A DNA stretch of 54,080 nucleotides from Clostridia bacterium. GTDB taxonomy: Bacteria; Bacillota; Clostridia; Christensenellales; UBA1242. The position numbers and the translations under genes are program-made. Below are positions 20,221-28,515 of this stretch, piece by piece. The stretch spans positions 1-54,080 of the forward strand of contig JAFZSF010000018.1 in assembly GCA_017619495.1 (NCBI GenBank), in the 5' to 3' direction. The notes beneath the pieces are model-generated. The model saw nothing but the letters and a program-made list of their open reading frames with translations. It did not search any database and had not been told where the DNA came from. Position 1 is the first letter of the stretch; each line of letters begins with the position of its first letter.

Positions 20221-20293
20221 TTTTACCTTCCTTATAATATATTTTTTGCCGGGCTTTATTTCAATCCGCCCAGTCAAAATTACACAATGAGAA

Positions 20294-20322
20294 AAAATAT
20301 CATATTTTCATACTAATGTCAA
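20294..20322 (-). promoter_or_regulatory. Promoter of rpoB-rpoC-secG
   Basis: TTGACA (20317-20322) and TATTTT (20294-20299) are separated by 17 nt on the minus strand. Initiation near 20287 would give a leader of about 66 nt containing a short GC-rich inverted repeat (GGGC / GCCC) before the ribosome binding site. Confidence 0.7.
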
Positions 20323-20348
20323 ACACTTTTTCAAAAGCGGACAAGCAA

Positions 20349-20380
20349 AAACCGCCTTGCTTTAAATGTGAAGGCGGTTT
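20349..20380 (-). terminator. Intrinsic terminator after the 1163-residue protein gene
   Basis: AAACCGCC (20349-20356) pairs with GGCGGTTT (20373-20380); TTTTTGCTTG follows on the minus strand. It separates the large unknown gene from the rpoB promoter. Confidence 0.85.
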
Positions 20381-20388
20381 AGTTTTAA

Positions 20389-23300
20389 TTACAAATCCCA
20401 GCCGTAAATATTAGGTACATTGATAATCGAATTTTTATTCGGAAGTCCTGTGATCACACCGGGTTTAACGATATTTTTAACCCCTAAATCCTTTGGCGCA
20501 AATTCAAATAATTTATTGCCTTGTGCTTCATTTGCTGATTCTGTCACGGAAGAATTTTTAACCACATCGTTAGACTCGACAACCGAATCCACCTTTCCTA
20601 CTTCACTATCTTGCATCGAGGCACCTAATTTTTCAAGCTGTACCGTGGCGCGTTGACGATCAACAAAGGAACTATTTTCATCGGCCAAAATTTCGTGTGC
20701 AGATTTTGTTAATTTTAAGGCTTCAATTTCTTCTGCACTGTATCCGGTCGAATGGGCGAGATTTTGGCTAATAACTTCTGCGGCATGTGCGTGTTCAGTC
20801 AAATTACCTTCAATCATTTGATTATTTGTCAGATCGATGTCAACATTGGCAACCCTACCATAAGCTGTAATACGGCCGACATGCATTTGATGAGTGACCG
20901 GATTAATTTCATAATAGGTACCATCTTTATCAGTAAAGCAGTAACTACCATCGACACTGGTGCCACTATAATTACATTTATTCACCAGATCTTGGTAAAC
21001 GGTGGCAGCGTAACTGCCGTCATTATTCCATGTGGGAATTTCAGTACTACCACTAAGCGCAGTTACATCGTCGACTGCGGAACTATTGTCAGTATCTACA
21101 GGCGAAGTATCCGATGATTTGAAACGATTATTATCAACGCGTGATGTATCAACGGGTTCAGCTGGCTCCATGGACTCGTTCTCTATAGACTCGTTAGTGA
21201 TAATTGCTTCTTTAACACCATTTTCAAAACGGTCACCACTAACACTACTCAACTTTACGGTTTCATTTTCATTGGTTGTAATATTGTCACCTAATTCGAC
21301 CTCATCGTCTAACACTGTCACCGCGTGCGCACCAATTCGTCCATTATCAACCCTTGATGTTGCAACTGGTTCGGACTGTCTAGGTTGTTCTTCAACAGCA
21401 GGGGCATCGGTCGGAACATCATTATCAATTACTGGTTCAGCCGTATGTCCATTTAAACGATCATTCCCAACATCTGAAACCGCAACTGGGTCAATCTTCG
21501 GTTCAGTTTTAACGGTTTCGGTAATTTGGTCATCAAAACGATCATTACCAACATGCGACATCGAAACAGGGTTTTGATGAACCACGCTCTGTTCATTACC
21601 CCCAAGAGTAATATTAAGCCCACCTTCCTTGTTGATAATTTCGTCGGATTTAATCAAATTATCAACATCATGGTTATTTGCAAAACCATTTTCCAGATGA
21701 TTCATGGTTTCACTAAAGCCATTATTCTCAATTTCACCAGAACGCTCAAATTGAACCGTGCTATAAAGTTTACGCAAAAGGCCATAAGGATCTTTAACAC
21801 CAAGTTTTTCCATGGTTTCAATCATGGCTTTTTCCTGTTGCTCGTTATACAGAAGTTCCCTCTTACCATTGAAAAATTGTTTATTATTAGCTGAATACGC
21901 AGTCAAGCGCGCATTATCAGTTAATTCAACTTTGCCGAGGTTATCAAGGCGATTTAAGTTTTCTTCAGTTAAATGTTGATCATGCAAGTATTTTTGATAC
22001 GCTTCTAATTGTTCACGCTTATACTGTTCATAACCAGTTTCTTGTGGAAGATCCTCATTAGCATCAGCCTGCATTGGTGATAGTTTAGTTACATCGTGAC
22101 CGAGGTTTTCAAGTGATTCAGTCGTTTTATGTCCAAAGCTACCAACCAGTTTACCAAGTTTGGTTGCAGAAAGGTCTTCTTTCATTTGAGCAGTATCAAC
22201 ATGCATGTTTATGCCATCTTGATGATTAAATGAAATATTACGACCAACAGCTGAGCCGAAGTCACTACCGATTTGGCCACCAAGATAAACTGCAGCGCCT
22301 TTGGCAGCACCATAGGCAACAGCCTTGGCAACATCAGCACCTTTTACATTATGTACAATGTTTTTAACGCGATCGACGAAATGCTCCAAGTGAGCGCGAA
22401 TGCCCTTGGGTTGCTCTGCGGTTTGTGTTTCGGCTTGTGCAACGGCGTCGCGTTGTAAATTGACACGGCGTTCTAAATCATGGAAAGTAGCCTTAACCAT
22501 CATTAAGCCAGCACCAACCGCACGCCACTTAGGACCGAGTGCCATTGCCATAGCATATGGCACTGCCTTCCCCATCATGGCAATACCAGCTTTCAAAGCA
22601 ATTTTAGCTGCATCACTCTTTTTTAATTTTTCGCCATGCTCTTGGGCTTCAAGTTTAGCCTTACGCAAATTGGACAGACCTGCGACAACACCAGCACCAA
22701 CTATGGTGGTTATACCTAAAACTGGACCGACGATTGAACCGACCCCCGGAATGGCAGTAATCGTCGAAATTGCTGTCGCGCCACCCAAGGTAATACCAAA
22801 GGTTTTTACGACATCGAAGACGGGATTAAATTTAACTTGTGGACGGTTACCGCGGTTAGGTTCGGAAACCAAATCATCACTAACTTCATTTTGTGCATCA
22901 TTCACTGCTTGTGTAGCATTCGCTTCGGATTGTGTTGTCACAATATTTTCGGTTGGTTCATGATTCGCTTGGGTAGATGTAGTAGATACTGCTTGGGTTG
23001 TACCTAATTGCGCTGCGTGTTCTTCAAATTGTTGGGCGCGTTCTTCCACTGGAAATTTCAAAACAACCTGTTGGTACTTTTCTTTTGTCCAACCTTGGCG
23101 TTTAGCGAAAGCAAATAAAATTTTATTAATGGTTAGCCCTGCGCCTTCCAGCATAGCGTTACGCGCCTGTGAGTTTTCAGCACCCATGGTAATGGCGTCC
23201 AAGTTATTGGTAAAGAAAGCTGCACGATCTTCATCACACAAAACGCCATAAATTTTTTTAATTTTATCTGTATAACTAAGATTGCGGTCATGTACAATCG

Positions 23301-23880
23301 CGACCAATTTGTCAAAAGCATTTTCGTCGGCGTGACTAACAAAATCATCGTCAAATTCATTTTGCTTGGTCATCAGTTGTTGGTCGATGCGATTAACAAT
23401 TGTACCGTGTTCAAGTAAATTACCATGTCCAAGAGCCGTAGCGGTACGCTTAATACTATTAAGATTCATAACCACATCAAAACTAGGATGTGAATTGATA
23501 TATGCTAGCATGGATTCATTAACCAGCCAGTTTTCAAATTGTGTTTTTAGAAGATTATCCTCTGATGTACGACCAAAGCGTTTATAAGCGTCACTTTCTA
23601 ATAAATCAGCAACAATATCAAAAGTAATCAAAGACGGGTCACTATTAAAATAATTCAACATGGCACGAACAAAGTTTTCATCGGAAAGATTTTGTTCATC
23701 GGACAACATAACAGTGTGTGTTATATTTAACAAGGTTACCGGATCTTCGGGCACCTCTTTATCAGGTACAAAGTACCGATACAAAAATTTACCAGCATTA
23801 ATCGAACGCAACATATTCGCCGGAGTGTTAGTAAAATACTTCTTCGCAAATTTTTGAATTAGTGTTTCTCGTTCCGCCAT
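20389..23880 (-). CDS. Large protein of unknown function with PVxxSxVxNxRF repeats
   Basis: 1163 aa, family not recognised. Residues 1-280 are helical and charged, without a signal peptide. About 285-345 is a Thr/Ala/Gln-rich linker. Three Gly/Ala-rich hydrophobic blocks follow at about 357-395, 424-464 and 514-543 (for example VGSIVGPVLGITTIVGAGVVAG), suggesting membrane association. About 590-760 is a Glu/Gln/Leu-rich, probably helical region. Residues about 770-920 hold five degenerate copies of a P-V-x-x-S-x-V-[GD]-x-x-R-[FLI] motif in an acidic, disordered-looking context. A C-terminal domain follows and ends NVPNIYGWDL. It lies between tRNA-Phe and rpoB and has its own terminator. The start ATG lacks a clear Shine-Dalgarno or promoter. 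No function is proposed. Confidence 0.85.
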   Translation of the reverse strand: MAERETLIQKFAKKYFTNTPANMLRSINAGKFLYRYFVPDKEVPEDPVTLLNITHTVMLSDEQNLSDENFVRAMLNYFNSDPSLITFDIVADLLESDAYKRFGRTSEDNLLKTQFENWLVNESMLAYINSHPSFDVVMNLNSIKRTATALGHGNLLEHGTIVNRIDQQLMTKQNEFDDDFVSHADENAFDKLVAIVHDRNLSYTDKIKKIYGVLCDEDRAAFFTNNLDAITMGAENSQARNAMLEGAGLTINKILFAFAKRQGWTKEKYQQVVLKFPVEERAQQFEEHAAQLGTTQAVSTTSTQANHEPTENIVTTQSEANATQAVNDAQNEVSDDLVSEPNRGNRPQVKFNPVFDVVKTFGITLGGATAISTITAIPGVGSIVGPVLGITTIVGAGVVAGLSNLRKAKLEAQEHGEKLKKSDAAKIALKAGIAMMGKAVPYAMAMALGPKWRAVGAGLMMVKATFHDLERRVNLQRDAVAQAETQTAEQPKGIRAHLEHFVDRVKNIVHNVKGADVAKAVAYGAAKGAAVYLGGQIGSDFGSAVGRNISFNHQDGINMHVDTAQMKEDLSATKLGKLVGSFGHKTTESLENLGHDVTKLSPMQADANEDLPQETGYEQYKREQLEAYQKYLHDQHLTEENLNRLDNLGKVELTDNARLTAYSANNKQFFNGKRELLYNEQQEKAMIETMEKLGVKDPYGLLRKLYSTVQFERSGEIENNGFSETMNHLENGFANNHDVDNLIKSDEIINKEGGLNITLGGNEQSVVHQNPVSMSHVGNDRFDDQITETVKTEPKIDPVAVSDVGNDRLNGHTAEPVIDNDVPTDAPAVEEQPRQSEPVATSRVDNGRIGAHAVTVLDDEVELGDNITTNENETVKLSSVSGDRFENGVKEAIITNESIENESMEPAEPVDTSRVDNNRFKSSDTSPVDTDNSSAVDDVTALSGSTEIPTWNNDGSYAATVYQDLVNKCNYSGTSVDGSYCFTDKDGTYYEINPVTHQMHVGRITAYGRVANVDIDLTNNQMIEGNLTEHAHAAEVISQNLAHSTGYSAEEIEALKLTKSAHEILADENSSFVDRQRATVQLEKLGASMQDSEVGKVDSVVESNDVVKNSSVTESANEAQGNKLFEFAPKDLGVKNIVKPGVITGLPNKNSIINVPNIYGWDL
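21115..21571 (-). repeat. Five degenerate protein-coding repeats in the unknown gene
   Basis: Successive copies encode PVSMSHVGNDRF, PVAVSDVGNDRL, PVATSRVDNGRI, TVKLSSVSGDRF and PVDTSRVDNNRF, spaced about 27-40 residues apart with acidic variable linkers. The DNA has diverged more than the protein core, which suggests selection on the motif. Confidence 0.8.
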
Positions 23881-23919
23881 AAGATAAGCTTATCACAAGC
23901 TACAACGGAACGCAATATA

Positions 23920-23943
23920 AATCGCCAAAACGAATTGGCGATT
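23920..23943. terminator. Hairpin downstream of tRNA-Phe
   Basis: A 9-bp perfect stem (AATCGCCAA / TTGGCGATT) with a 6-nt loop. On the minus strand it follows tRNA-Phe and could terminate it, though the T-tract is short (TTTATATT). On the plus strand a stronger TTTTTT follows, with no plus-strand gene upstream. Confidence 0.55.
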
Positions 23944-23968
23944 TTTTGTAAGGTATTATTTTTTTATT

Positions 23969-24044
23969 TGGTGCCTTCGCGCGGAATCGAACCACGGACA
24001 CAGAGATTTTCAGTCTCTTGCTCTACCGACTGAGCTACGAAGGC
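23969..24044 (-). tRNA. tRNA-Phe (anticodon GAA)
   Basis: 76 nt with a perfect 7-bp acceptor stem (GCCTTCG / CGAAGGC), a D arm with GGTAGAGC, an AGAGA/TCTCT anticodon stem around the loop CTGAAAA, a T arm CGTGG-TTCGATT-CCGCG and an encoded CCA end. Confidence 0.97.
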
Positions 24045-24055
24045 TTAACTTGATT

Positions 24056-24084
24056 AGCATAACACATGCCACTGAAAATTGCAA
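24056..24084 (-). promoter_or_regulatory. Promoter of tRNA-Phe
   Basis: TTGCAA (24079-24084) and TATGCT (24056-24061) with 17-nt spacing on the minus strand, ending about 11 nt before the tRNA. The spacer resembles that of the rpsF promoter. Confidence 0.7.
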
Positions 24085-24101
24085 ATAAGAATTTTTATTA
24101 C

Positions 24102-24611
24102 TTAAAAGATGCGACAAACCCACGACGCCAAAACCGCAGAAAAAAAGGTACAAAACAAGGCAATGGGAATGGCTAAACCTAGTTTTTTAACATTGGTTTT
24201 AGAAAAATAAATCGTCGCAATGTAAAAAACTGTATCACTGCTGCCAGCAATAATACTAGCCACACGGGAAATATAACTGTCAGGTCCGTACAGAACAATG
24301 ATTTCATTATACAATGCAATCGACCCCGCCCCGCTAAAAGGTTTCAGGAAAACAAAATGTGCCAACTCACGCGGAATTCCAAGGAATTCAAACACTGGTG
24401 CCACAAAATTACAGACAATCATTAACAGTCCCGAGGCTTCAAACAATTTAACCGCCACTAAAATCGCGACGATGTATGGTAAGATATCCCAAATTAAAGC
24501 GATGGCGTCCTTAGCACCTTTCACAAACGCCCCATAAGTATCGGTTCCCTTAAATCCAGCGTATACAAAAATAAAAATGATAAAGAGCGGAATAATGTAT
24601 AACGCCATCAA
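24102..24611 (-). CDS. spmB: Spore maturation protein SpmB (nucleoside-recognition/Gate domain)
   Basis: A 169-aa membrane protein of the Gate (nucleoside-recognition) family. It has several hydrophobic helices (IIPLFIIFIFVYAGF; IVAILVAVKLFEASG) and the typical LKPFSGAGSIALYNEI and SIIAGSSDTVFYI segments. In Bacillus, SpmA and SpmB act in spore core dehydration. It follows spmA with a 4-nt ATGA overlap, the same order as in known spm operons. The transported or sensed molecule is not known. Confidence 0.9.
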   Translation of the reverse strand: MMALYIIPLFIIFIFVYAGFKGTDTYGAFVKGAKDAIALIWDILPYIVAILVAVKLFEASGLLMIVCNFVAPVFEFLGIPRELAHFVFLKPFSGAGSIALYNEIIVLYGPDSYISRVASIIAGSSDTVFYIATIYFSKTNVKKLGLAIPIALFCTFFSAVLASWVCRIF

Positions 24612-25180
24612 TAATCGTCCTTCTTGCGCTCACGACAAAATATTTTTACCAAGACTACACCTAAAACTGTAGCACATAATGACACGATAAAAGTTGGTAA
24701 AATAATACGCGCGGGGTCTGCGCTACCATTGGCTTGTAAAATACCAATAATCGTCGTCGGGATTAACTGCAATGAAGTAGCCGCCAAAATAAACAACATA
24801 ATCATAGGTGGCGACGCTTTGGTTTGTTCGGGCTTAGCCATGTGTTCAATCGCCGCGATGGCCGCAGGTGTGGCTGCCCCCGAAGCACCAATCATATTAG
24901 CAGCAATATTAGTAGCAACATGCCCATTAACAGTGTCCGTCTGTTTACCAAACAAAAATTCAATTGGCTTTTTTAATAATTTAGCAATTTTATCAATTAG
25001 TCCCGCCCGCGTCGCAATTTCGGCCACCGCCATCCAAAAAATATAAATCCCCGCCAACGTAACTGCCAACAATAAGGACTCTTGCACCGCATTCAATGAA
25101 GTTGCCAAGATAGCGTCCGGCCTTGAAAACAAAAGCCAAACACAAGATGCAATCATCATTACTAAAAAAATGAGTGCCAT
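24608..25180 (-). CDS. spmA: Spore maturation protein SpmA (nucleoside-recognition/Gate domain)
   Basis: A 190-aa membrane protein of the Gate family with an N-terminal helix, the characteristic VATNIAANMIGASGAATPAAI motif in its centre and two further helices. It partners SpmB in spore maturation. Its ATG lies 8 nt after a CATAAT -10 box with TTCATA 17 nt further upstream, and has no good Shine-Dalgarno sequence, so the message is probably leaderless. It is divergent from tmk, with only 32 bp between start codons. Confidence 0.9.
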   Translation of the reverse strand: MALIFLVMMIASCVWLLFSRPDAILATSLNAVQESLLLAVTLAGIYIFWMAVAEIATRAGLIDKIAKLLKKPIEFLFGKQTDTVNGHVATNIAANMIGASGAATPAAIAAIEHMAKPEQTKASPPMIMLFILAATSLQLIPTTIIGILQANGSADPARIILPTFIVSLCATVLGVVLVKIFCRERKKDDY

Positions 25181-25188
25181 TTTCCATG

Positions 25189-25217
25189 ATTATGCTTTAT
25201 AATAATTGAGTTATGAA
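25189..25217 (-). promoter_or_regulatory. Promoter of spmA-spmB, overlapping the tmk start
   Basis: TTCATA (25212-25217) and CATAAT (25189-25194), 17 nt apart on the minus strand, predict initiation about 2 nt before the spmA ATG. The -35 covers the first tmk codons. On the plus strand a TATAAT (25198-25203) ends 9 nt before the tmk ATG, without a recognisable -35. Confidence 0.6.
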
Positions 25218-25878
25218 ATTTTATGCGATTGAAGGAACCGATGGTTCTGGTAAAAAAACCCAAATCAAAAAGTTGTATGACTATCTAAAAACTAAGGGAG
25301 CCGATGTACACATTGTGTCTTTCCCCGATTACGATAGTCCCAGTTCGGCGCCAGTTAAAATGTACCTTTCGGGTGAATTCGGCGATGACCCAAATGTTTT
25401 GGACGCCTATCAAGCCAGTACACTGTTTGCGACTGACCGTATTTGCAAAATGACTAAATTATTACCAAGTCTTAAACCAGATGCGATTATTTTATTCGAC
25501 CGCTATGTGCAATCGAACATGTTACACCAAGCTGGTAAAATTCAAGGTCATAAAGAACGCGAAAATTTTGTGCGTTGGCTCGATGATTTTGAATTCAATG
25601 TCTTGAAATTACCACGCACCGACAAAGTTATTTTCTTAGACTTACCTACTGACAAAGCGATGGAATTAATTAGTAAGCGTGAACAATTAAAAATTGGCGA
25701 CGAATTCACCAAAGATATCCACGAAGCAAACTACAACCACTTATCAAACGCTTACAATGCAGGCTTGGAAGCTTGTGAAATGTTTGGCTGGTCAAAGGTT
25801 CAATGCGTCAATGACTTCGGAGAAATTTTAACCCCAGACGAAATTCACGAAAAAATTAAAGCCGTTTTGGAGATTTAA
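25213..25878 (+). CDS. tmk: Thymidylate kinase
   Basis: A 221-aa P-loop nucleoside-monophosphate kinase that converts dTMP to dTDP. The P-loop GTDGSGKKTQ is at residues 8-17. The DRY motif (LFDRYVQSN) and a LID region (SKREQL) are visible, and FPDYDSP matches the substrate-binding loop. It belongs to a divergent Clostridia-type branch slightly longer than the usual 205-215 aa. TATAAT lies 9 nt before the ATG and no Shine-Dalgarno sequence is present. Its stop shares a base with the holB ATG (TAATG), coupling the two replication genes as in many Bacillota. Confidence 0.92.
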   Translation: MKFYAIEGTDGSGKKTQIKKLYDYLKTKGADVHIVSFPDYDSPSSAPVKMYLSGEFGDDPNVLDAYQASTLFATDRICKMTKLLPSLKPDAIILFDRYVQSNMLHQAGKIQGHKERENFVRWLDDFEFNVLKLPRTDKVIFLDLPTDKAMELISKREQLKIGDEFTKDIHEANYNHLSNAYNAGLEACEMFGWSKVQCVNDFGEILTPDEIHEKIKAVLEI

Positions 25879-26534
25879 TGAATTATTTAATTGTAACCAC
25901 GGATCCCATAAGTGCAGAACATGACGCTTTGGAGTATGCTAAATCCTATAATTCCAGCGATGTCTTCTGGGTAAAAAAGAGTCCTGATAAAAAAGAAATT
26001 ACCGTTGATGTCATTAATGACATGATTAATCAATTTAACTTATCGGCAGTATCAGATAAAAAACTGTTCATTGTATTTCAAGCCGAATTGATGAACACCA
26101 ACGCACAAAACAAATTACTGAAAACGATTGAGGAAGCCAGTAACACCACCGTTTTGTTCTTATGCCAAAACCTAGAACGCATTTTACCCACCATACGCAG
26201 CCGTTGCATAATTCAATATCACCAATCCACCGAAAACCAAACCTTAAAACAGTTAGCAGCTAACAATCCGGACTACCCTGCAATTAAACAAGCCGCCCAA
26301 CAATTCATGACTGCCAGCAGTATTGATACGGCGATGACCTGCTTGCCAATATTAAGCAAACCCGAGAATTTAACTCTGGCGCTGAATGAATTAAGTCGCG
26401 CTCTGTCCGCAGCTAATTTTGAACCCACTAAGAAATTATCCATCTATCAAGCCTTAGCTAAAATTTCACGCAACATTGACGCCAATTGTAACGCTACTAA
26501 CGCATTTGATTTATTGTTACTAGCGCGCTTTTAA
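25878..26534 (+). CDS. holB: DNA polymerase III delta' subunit, short form
   Basis: 218 aa, against about 310-330 in typical HolB. The AAA+ core is recognisable from KLFIVFQAELMNTNAQNKLLKTIEEAS (Walker B/sensor region) and LERILPTIRSRC (arginine-finger SRC motif). The N-terminal glycine-rich P-loop is replaced by YLIVTTDPISAEHD, and the four-cysteine zinc module is absent. Delta' is part of the clamp loader; E. coli delta' also does not hydrolyse ATP, so loss of the P-loop need not abolish function. It starts on the last base of the tmk stop, so no N-terminal sequence is hidden upstream. Its 3' end overlaps yraN tail to tail. Confidence 0.85.
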   Translation: MNYLIVTTDPISAEHDALEYAKSYNSSDVFWVKKSPDKKEITVDVINDMINQFNLSAVSDKKLFIVFQAELMNTNAQNKLLKTIEEASNTTVLFLCQNLERILPTIRSRCIIQYHQSTENQTLKQLAANNPDYPAIKQAAQQFMTASSIDTAMTCLPILSKPENLTLALNELSRALSAANFEPTKKLSIYQALAKISRNIDANCNATNAFDLLLLARF

Positions 26535-26887
26535 TAGAAACAATTTTCTAAAAATTCTAAATTACCATCAGTAATTTCAATCACATCAAACGACACCATG
26601 CAATCGTGCATTAAGTGATGTTGTAAAAGATAGTTTTGTGCGGCATGACGAATATGGCGCTGCTTATTAGCGTTAACCGCATACCGCCCTAAAATTAAAT
26701 CATGTGTACGGTTCTTTACTTCAATAAAGTGCAACACACCGTCGCGTTCAGCAATAATATCAATTTCACCGAAGCGACAGCGGTAATTACGCTTAATTAT
26801 TTTCATCTGCTGTTTACGACAAAAGCGGCTGGCTTGGTCTTCCCCGTACTGACCGAATGCTTGATTTAAGGTTTGGTGATTACTCAT
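26531..26887 (-). CDS. yraN: UPF0102 family protein YraN, predicted endonuclease-like
   Basis: A 118-aa protein with the UPF0102 pattern. GQYGEDQASRF at the N-terminus is followed by RNYRCRFGEIDIIAERDGVLHFIEVKNR, a PD-(D/E)xK-like nuclease core (GEID...EVK), and a KQRHIRHAAQNYL helix. The family has no settled cellular role. It overlaps rbgA by 4 nt and is last in that transcript, and its stop overlaps the holB stop from the other strand. The rbgA-yraN neighbourhood (with rnhB) is common in Bacillota. Confidence 0.88.
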   Translation of the reverse strand: MSNHQTLNQAFGQYGEDQASRFCRKQQMKIIKRNYRCRFGEIDIIAERDGVLHFIEVKNRTHDLILGRYAVNANKQRHIRHAAQNYLLQHHLMHDCMVSFDVIEITDGNLEFLENCFY

Positions 26888-27720
26888 AACAAATTATCCA
26901 AATTAAATTTACCGATTTTGCCTTCACGGAATTCAGACAAAATCATTTTAGCAGCACGACGCGTATCTAACACGCCACCACGCAAAATACAACCACGCTT
27001 TTTGGCAATTTCGGCAAAGCTGGTCACACCGAAACGGGCTTGTACCGCTGCGGGTTGTAGTTTGGTTAAATCTTCCAGTAACGCTTGACTTAACGCAACC
27101 GTGTCCAAAATCTCATCATTAATTGAGCCCACATAGGCTAAATTACGCGCCACTTGTTGATTAGTAAATGCTGGCCACAAAGTTCCCGGTGTATCCAGCA
27201 ACCACAAATTATCCGTAATTGGCACCCATTGTTTAGTACGTGTAACACCAGGGCGATTACCGGTTTGCGTCTTACCCTTATTGGTCATGTTGTTAATAAA
27301 AGTCGATTTACCGCAATTTGTCACACCGATTACTGCCACCCGCAAAGTCTTAACAATTCCGTGTGACATCTTAGCTTGAATGCGTTCAGCCAATAGTTTT
27401 TGCAAAGCTTTAACCACAGCTTCCGTACCGCCGCTTTTTACCGAATTACGCGTAATCACCATATAAGGTGTCTTGATTTGCAAGGATTGAATAAATTGTT
27501 CCTTAACGCCACTTGACGCTAAATCAATTTTATTTAACACAAACAGAACTGGTTTGCGTCCAATAAAGTCATCGAACTGCGGATTAATACAAGATTGCGG
27601 ACATCGTGCATCAACCACATACACAATGGCATCGCAAATTTTCAATTCGCCATCAATCATTTTCAGCGTCTGCGCCATATGCCCAGGAAACCAGTTAATG
27701 TTAATTTTATTTTCGTTCAT
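26884..27720 (-). CDS. rbgA: Ribosome biogenesis GTPase RbgA (YlqF)
   Basis: A 278-aa circularly permuted GTPase required for late assembly of the 50S subunit. Motif order is permuted: NKID (G4) comes first, then GVTNCGKSTFINN (G1), a Thr in the G2 region and DTPG (G3). The N-terminal WFPGHM is diagnostic. A C-terminal ANTAR-like helical domain follows. GGCGAG lies about 9 nt before the ATG. It lies 5 nt downstream of the AT-rich phosphatase gene, which probably reached this site more recently. Confidence 0.95.
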   Translation of the reverse strand: MNENKININWFPGHMAQTLKMIDGELKICDAIVYVVDARCPQSCINPQFDDFIGRKPVLFVLNKIDLASSGVKEQFIQSLQIKTPYMVITRNSVKSGGTEAVVKALQKLLAERIQAKMSHGIVKTLRVAVIGVTNCGKSTFINNMTNKGKTQTGNRPGVTRTKQWVPITDNLWLLDTPGTLWPAFTNQQVARNLAYVGSINDEILDTVALSQALLEDLTKLQPAAVQARFGVTSFAEIAKKRGCILRGGVLDTRRAAKMILSEFREGKIGKFNLDNLL

Positions 27721-27725
27721 TTAAT

Positions 27726-28502
27726 TTACTCGCCTTTAATATATTTAAAATAATCTTCTGTATTATTTGTCGCAATAATTGAAGTAGGTTTAGAATATTG
27801 AATATCCTCTCCATCAATTGTTTTTATACAACCACCAGCTTCTTGGATAATCAAACTTGCTGCTGCATAATCCCATGGCATTAATTTTAATTCAAAAAAA
27901 AGCTCAGCCCTACCACATGCAATATTACACAACTCAATAACACTACTTCCAAACCTTCTAAAATCACTAGCAACCAAAGCAAATTTTCTCTGTATATCTA
28001 AGGACCGTTTTCTTAAATTATCGTAATAAGGCGCACATCCACAGAACACAATTCCGTTTTTTAATTTTTTATCTGAAACATAAATTCGTTTACCGTTCAA
28101 GAAAGCTCCTTTACCTTTTTCTGCTTCAAATAGTTCTTTTGTGTATGGATTATAGCAGATACCAACAATTGGGGTTTCTTCTTTCAGAAGTGCTACCGAA
28201 ATTGCGCTCAATTTTAAATTACGAGAAAAATTAGTTGTTCCATCAATCGGGTCAACGATAAACCTATACTCACTATCTGAATAATTAATTGTGTTACCTT
28301 CTTCACCAGTAAATATAGCGCTAGGAATTAGTTCAAGTAGTGATTGCTTTAATTTTTTCTGAACTAAAATATCATAATTGGTTGCAATGTTATTATTTCC
28401 AGCTTTATTTTTGATTTCCAAATCATCATAATTTGCATTCAAAACTAGATTACCTACTTCAATAACTGCTTCTTTAATTTTTCTAATTATATTTTTTTCC
28501 AT
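27726..28502 (-). CDS. Inositol monophosphatase family protein
   Basis: A 258-aa member of the SuhB/IMPase family of Mg-dependent sugar-phosphate phosphatases. Metal-site motifs are GEEG, DPIDGTTNF and MPWDYAA, followed by the usual EAGG turn. The ATG at 28500-28502 is chosen because AAGGTGG precedes it; a GTG two codons upstream is possible. Codon use differs from its neighbours: ATA for Ile and AGA for Arg are frequent and the DNA is visibly more AT-rich, as in the adjacent hydrolase gene. This suggests recent acquisition of the pair. The substrate is uncertain (inositol phosphate, fructose-1,6-bisphosphate or PAP are possibilities in the family). Confidence 0.9.
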   Translation of the reverse strand: MEKNIIRKIKEAVIEVGNLVLNANYDDLEIKNKAGNNNIATNYDILVQKKLKQSLLELIPSAIFTGEEGNTINYSDSEYRFIVDPIDGTTNFSRNLKLSAISVALLKEETPIVGICYNPYTKELFEAEKGKGAFLNGKRIYVSDKKLKNGIVFCGCAPYYDNLRKRSLDIQRKFALVASDFRRFGSSVIELCNIACGRAELFFELKLMPWDYAAASLIIQEAGGCIKTIDGEDIQYSKPTSIIATNNTEDYFKYIKGE

Positions 28503-28515
28503 AACCACCTTCAGT

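Noticed and set aside
25878..25960. Frameshift hiding a normal HolB N-terminus
   Set aside because: The gene begins on the last base of the tmk stop and tmk is intact, so no upstream sequence remains for a missing P-loop region.
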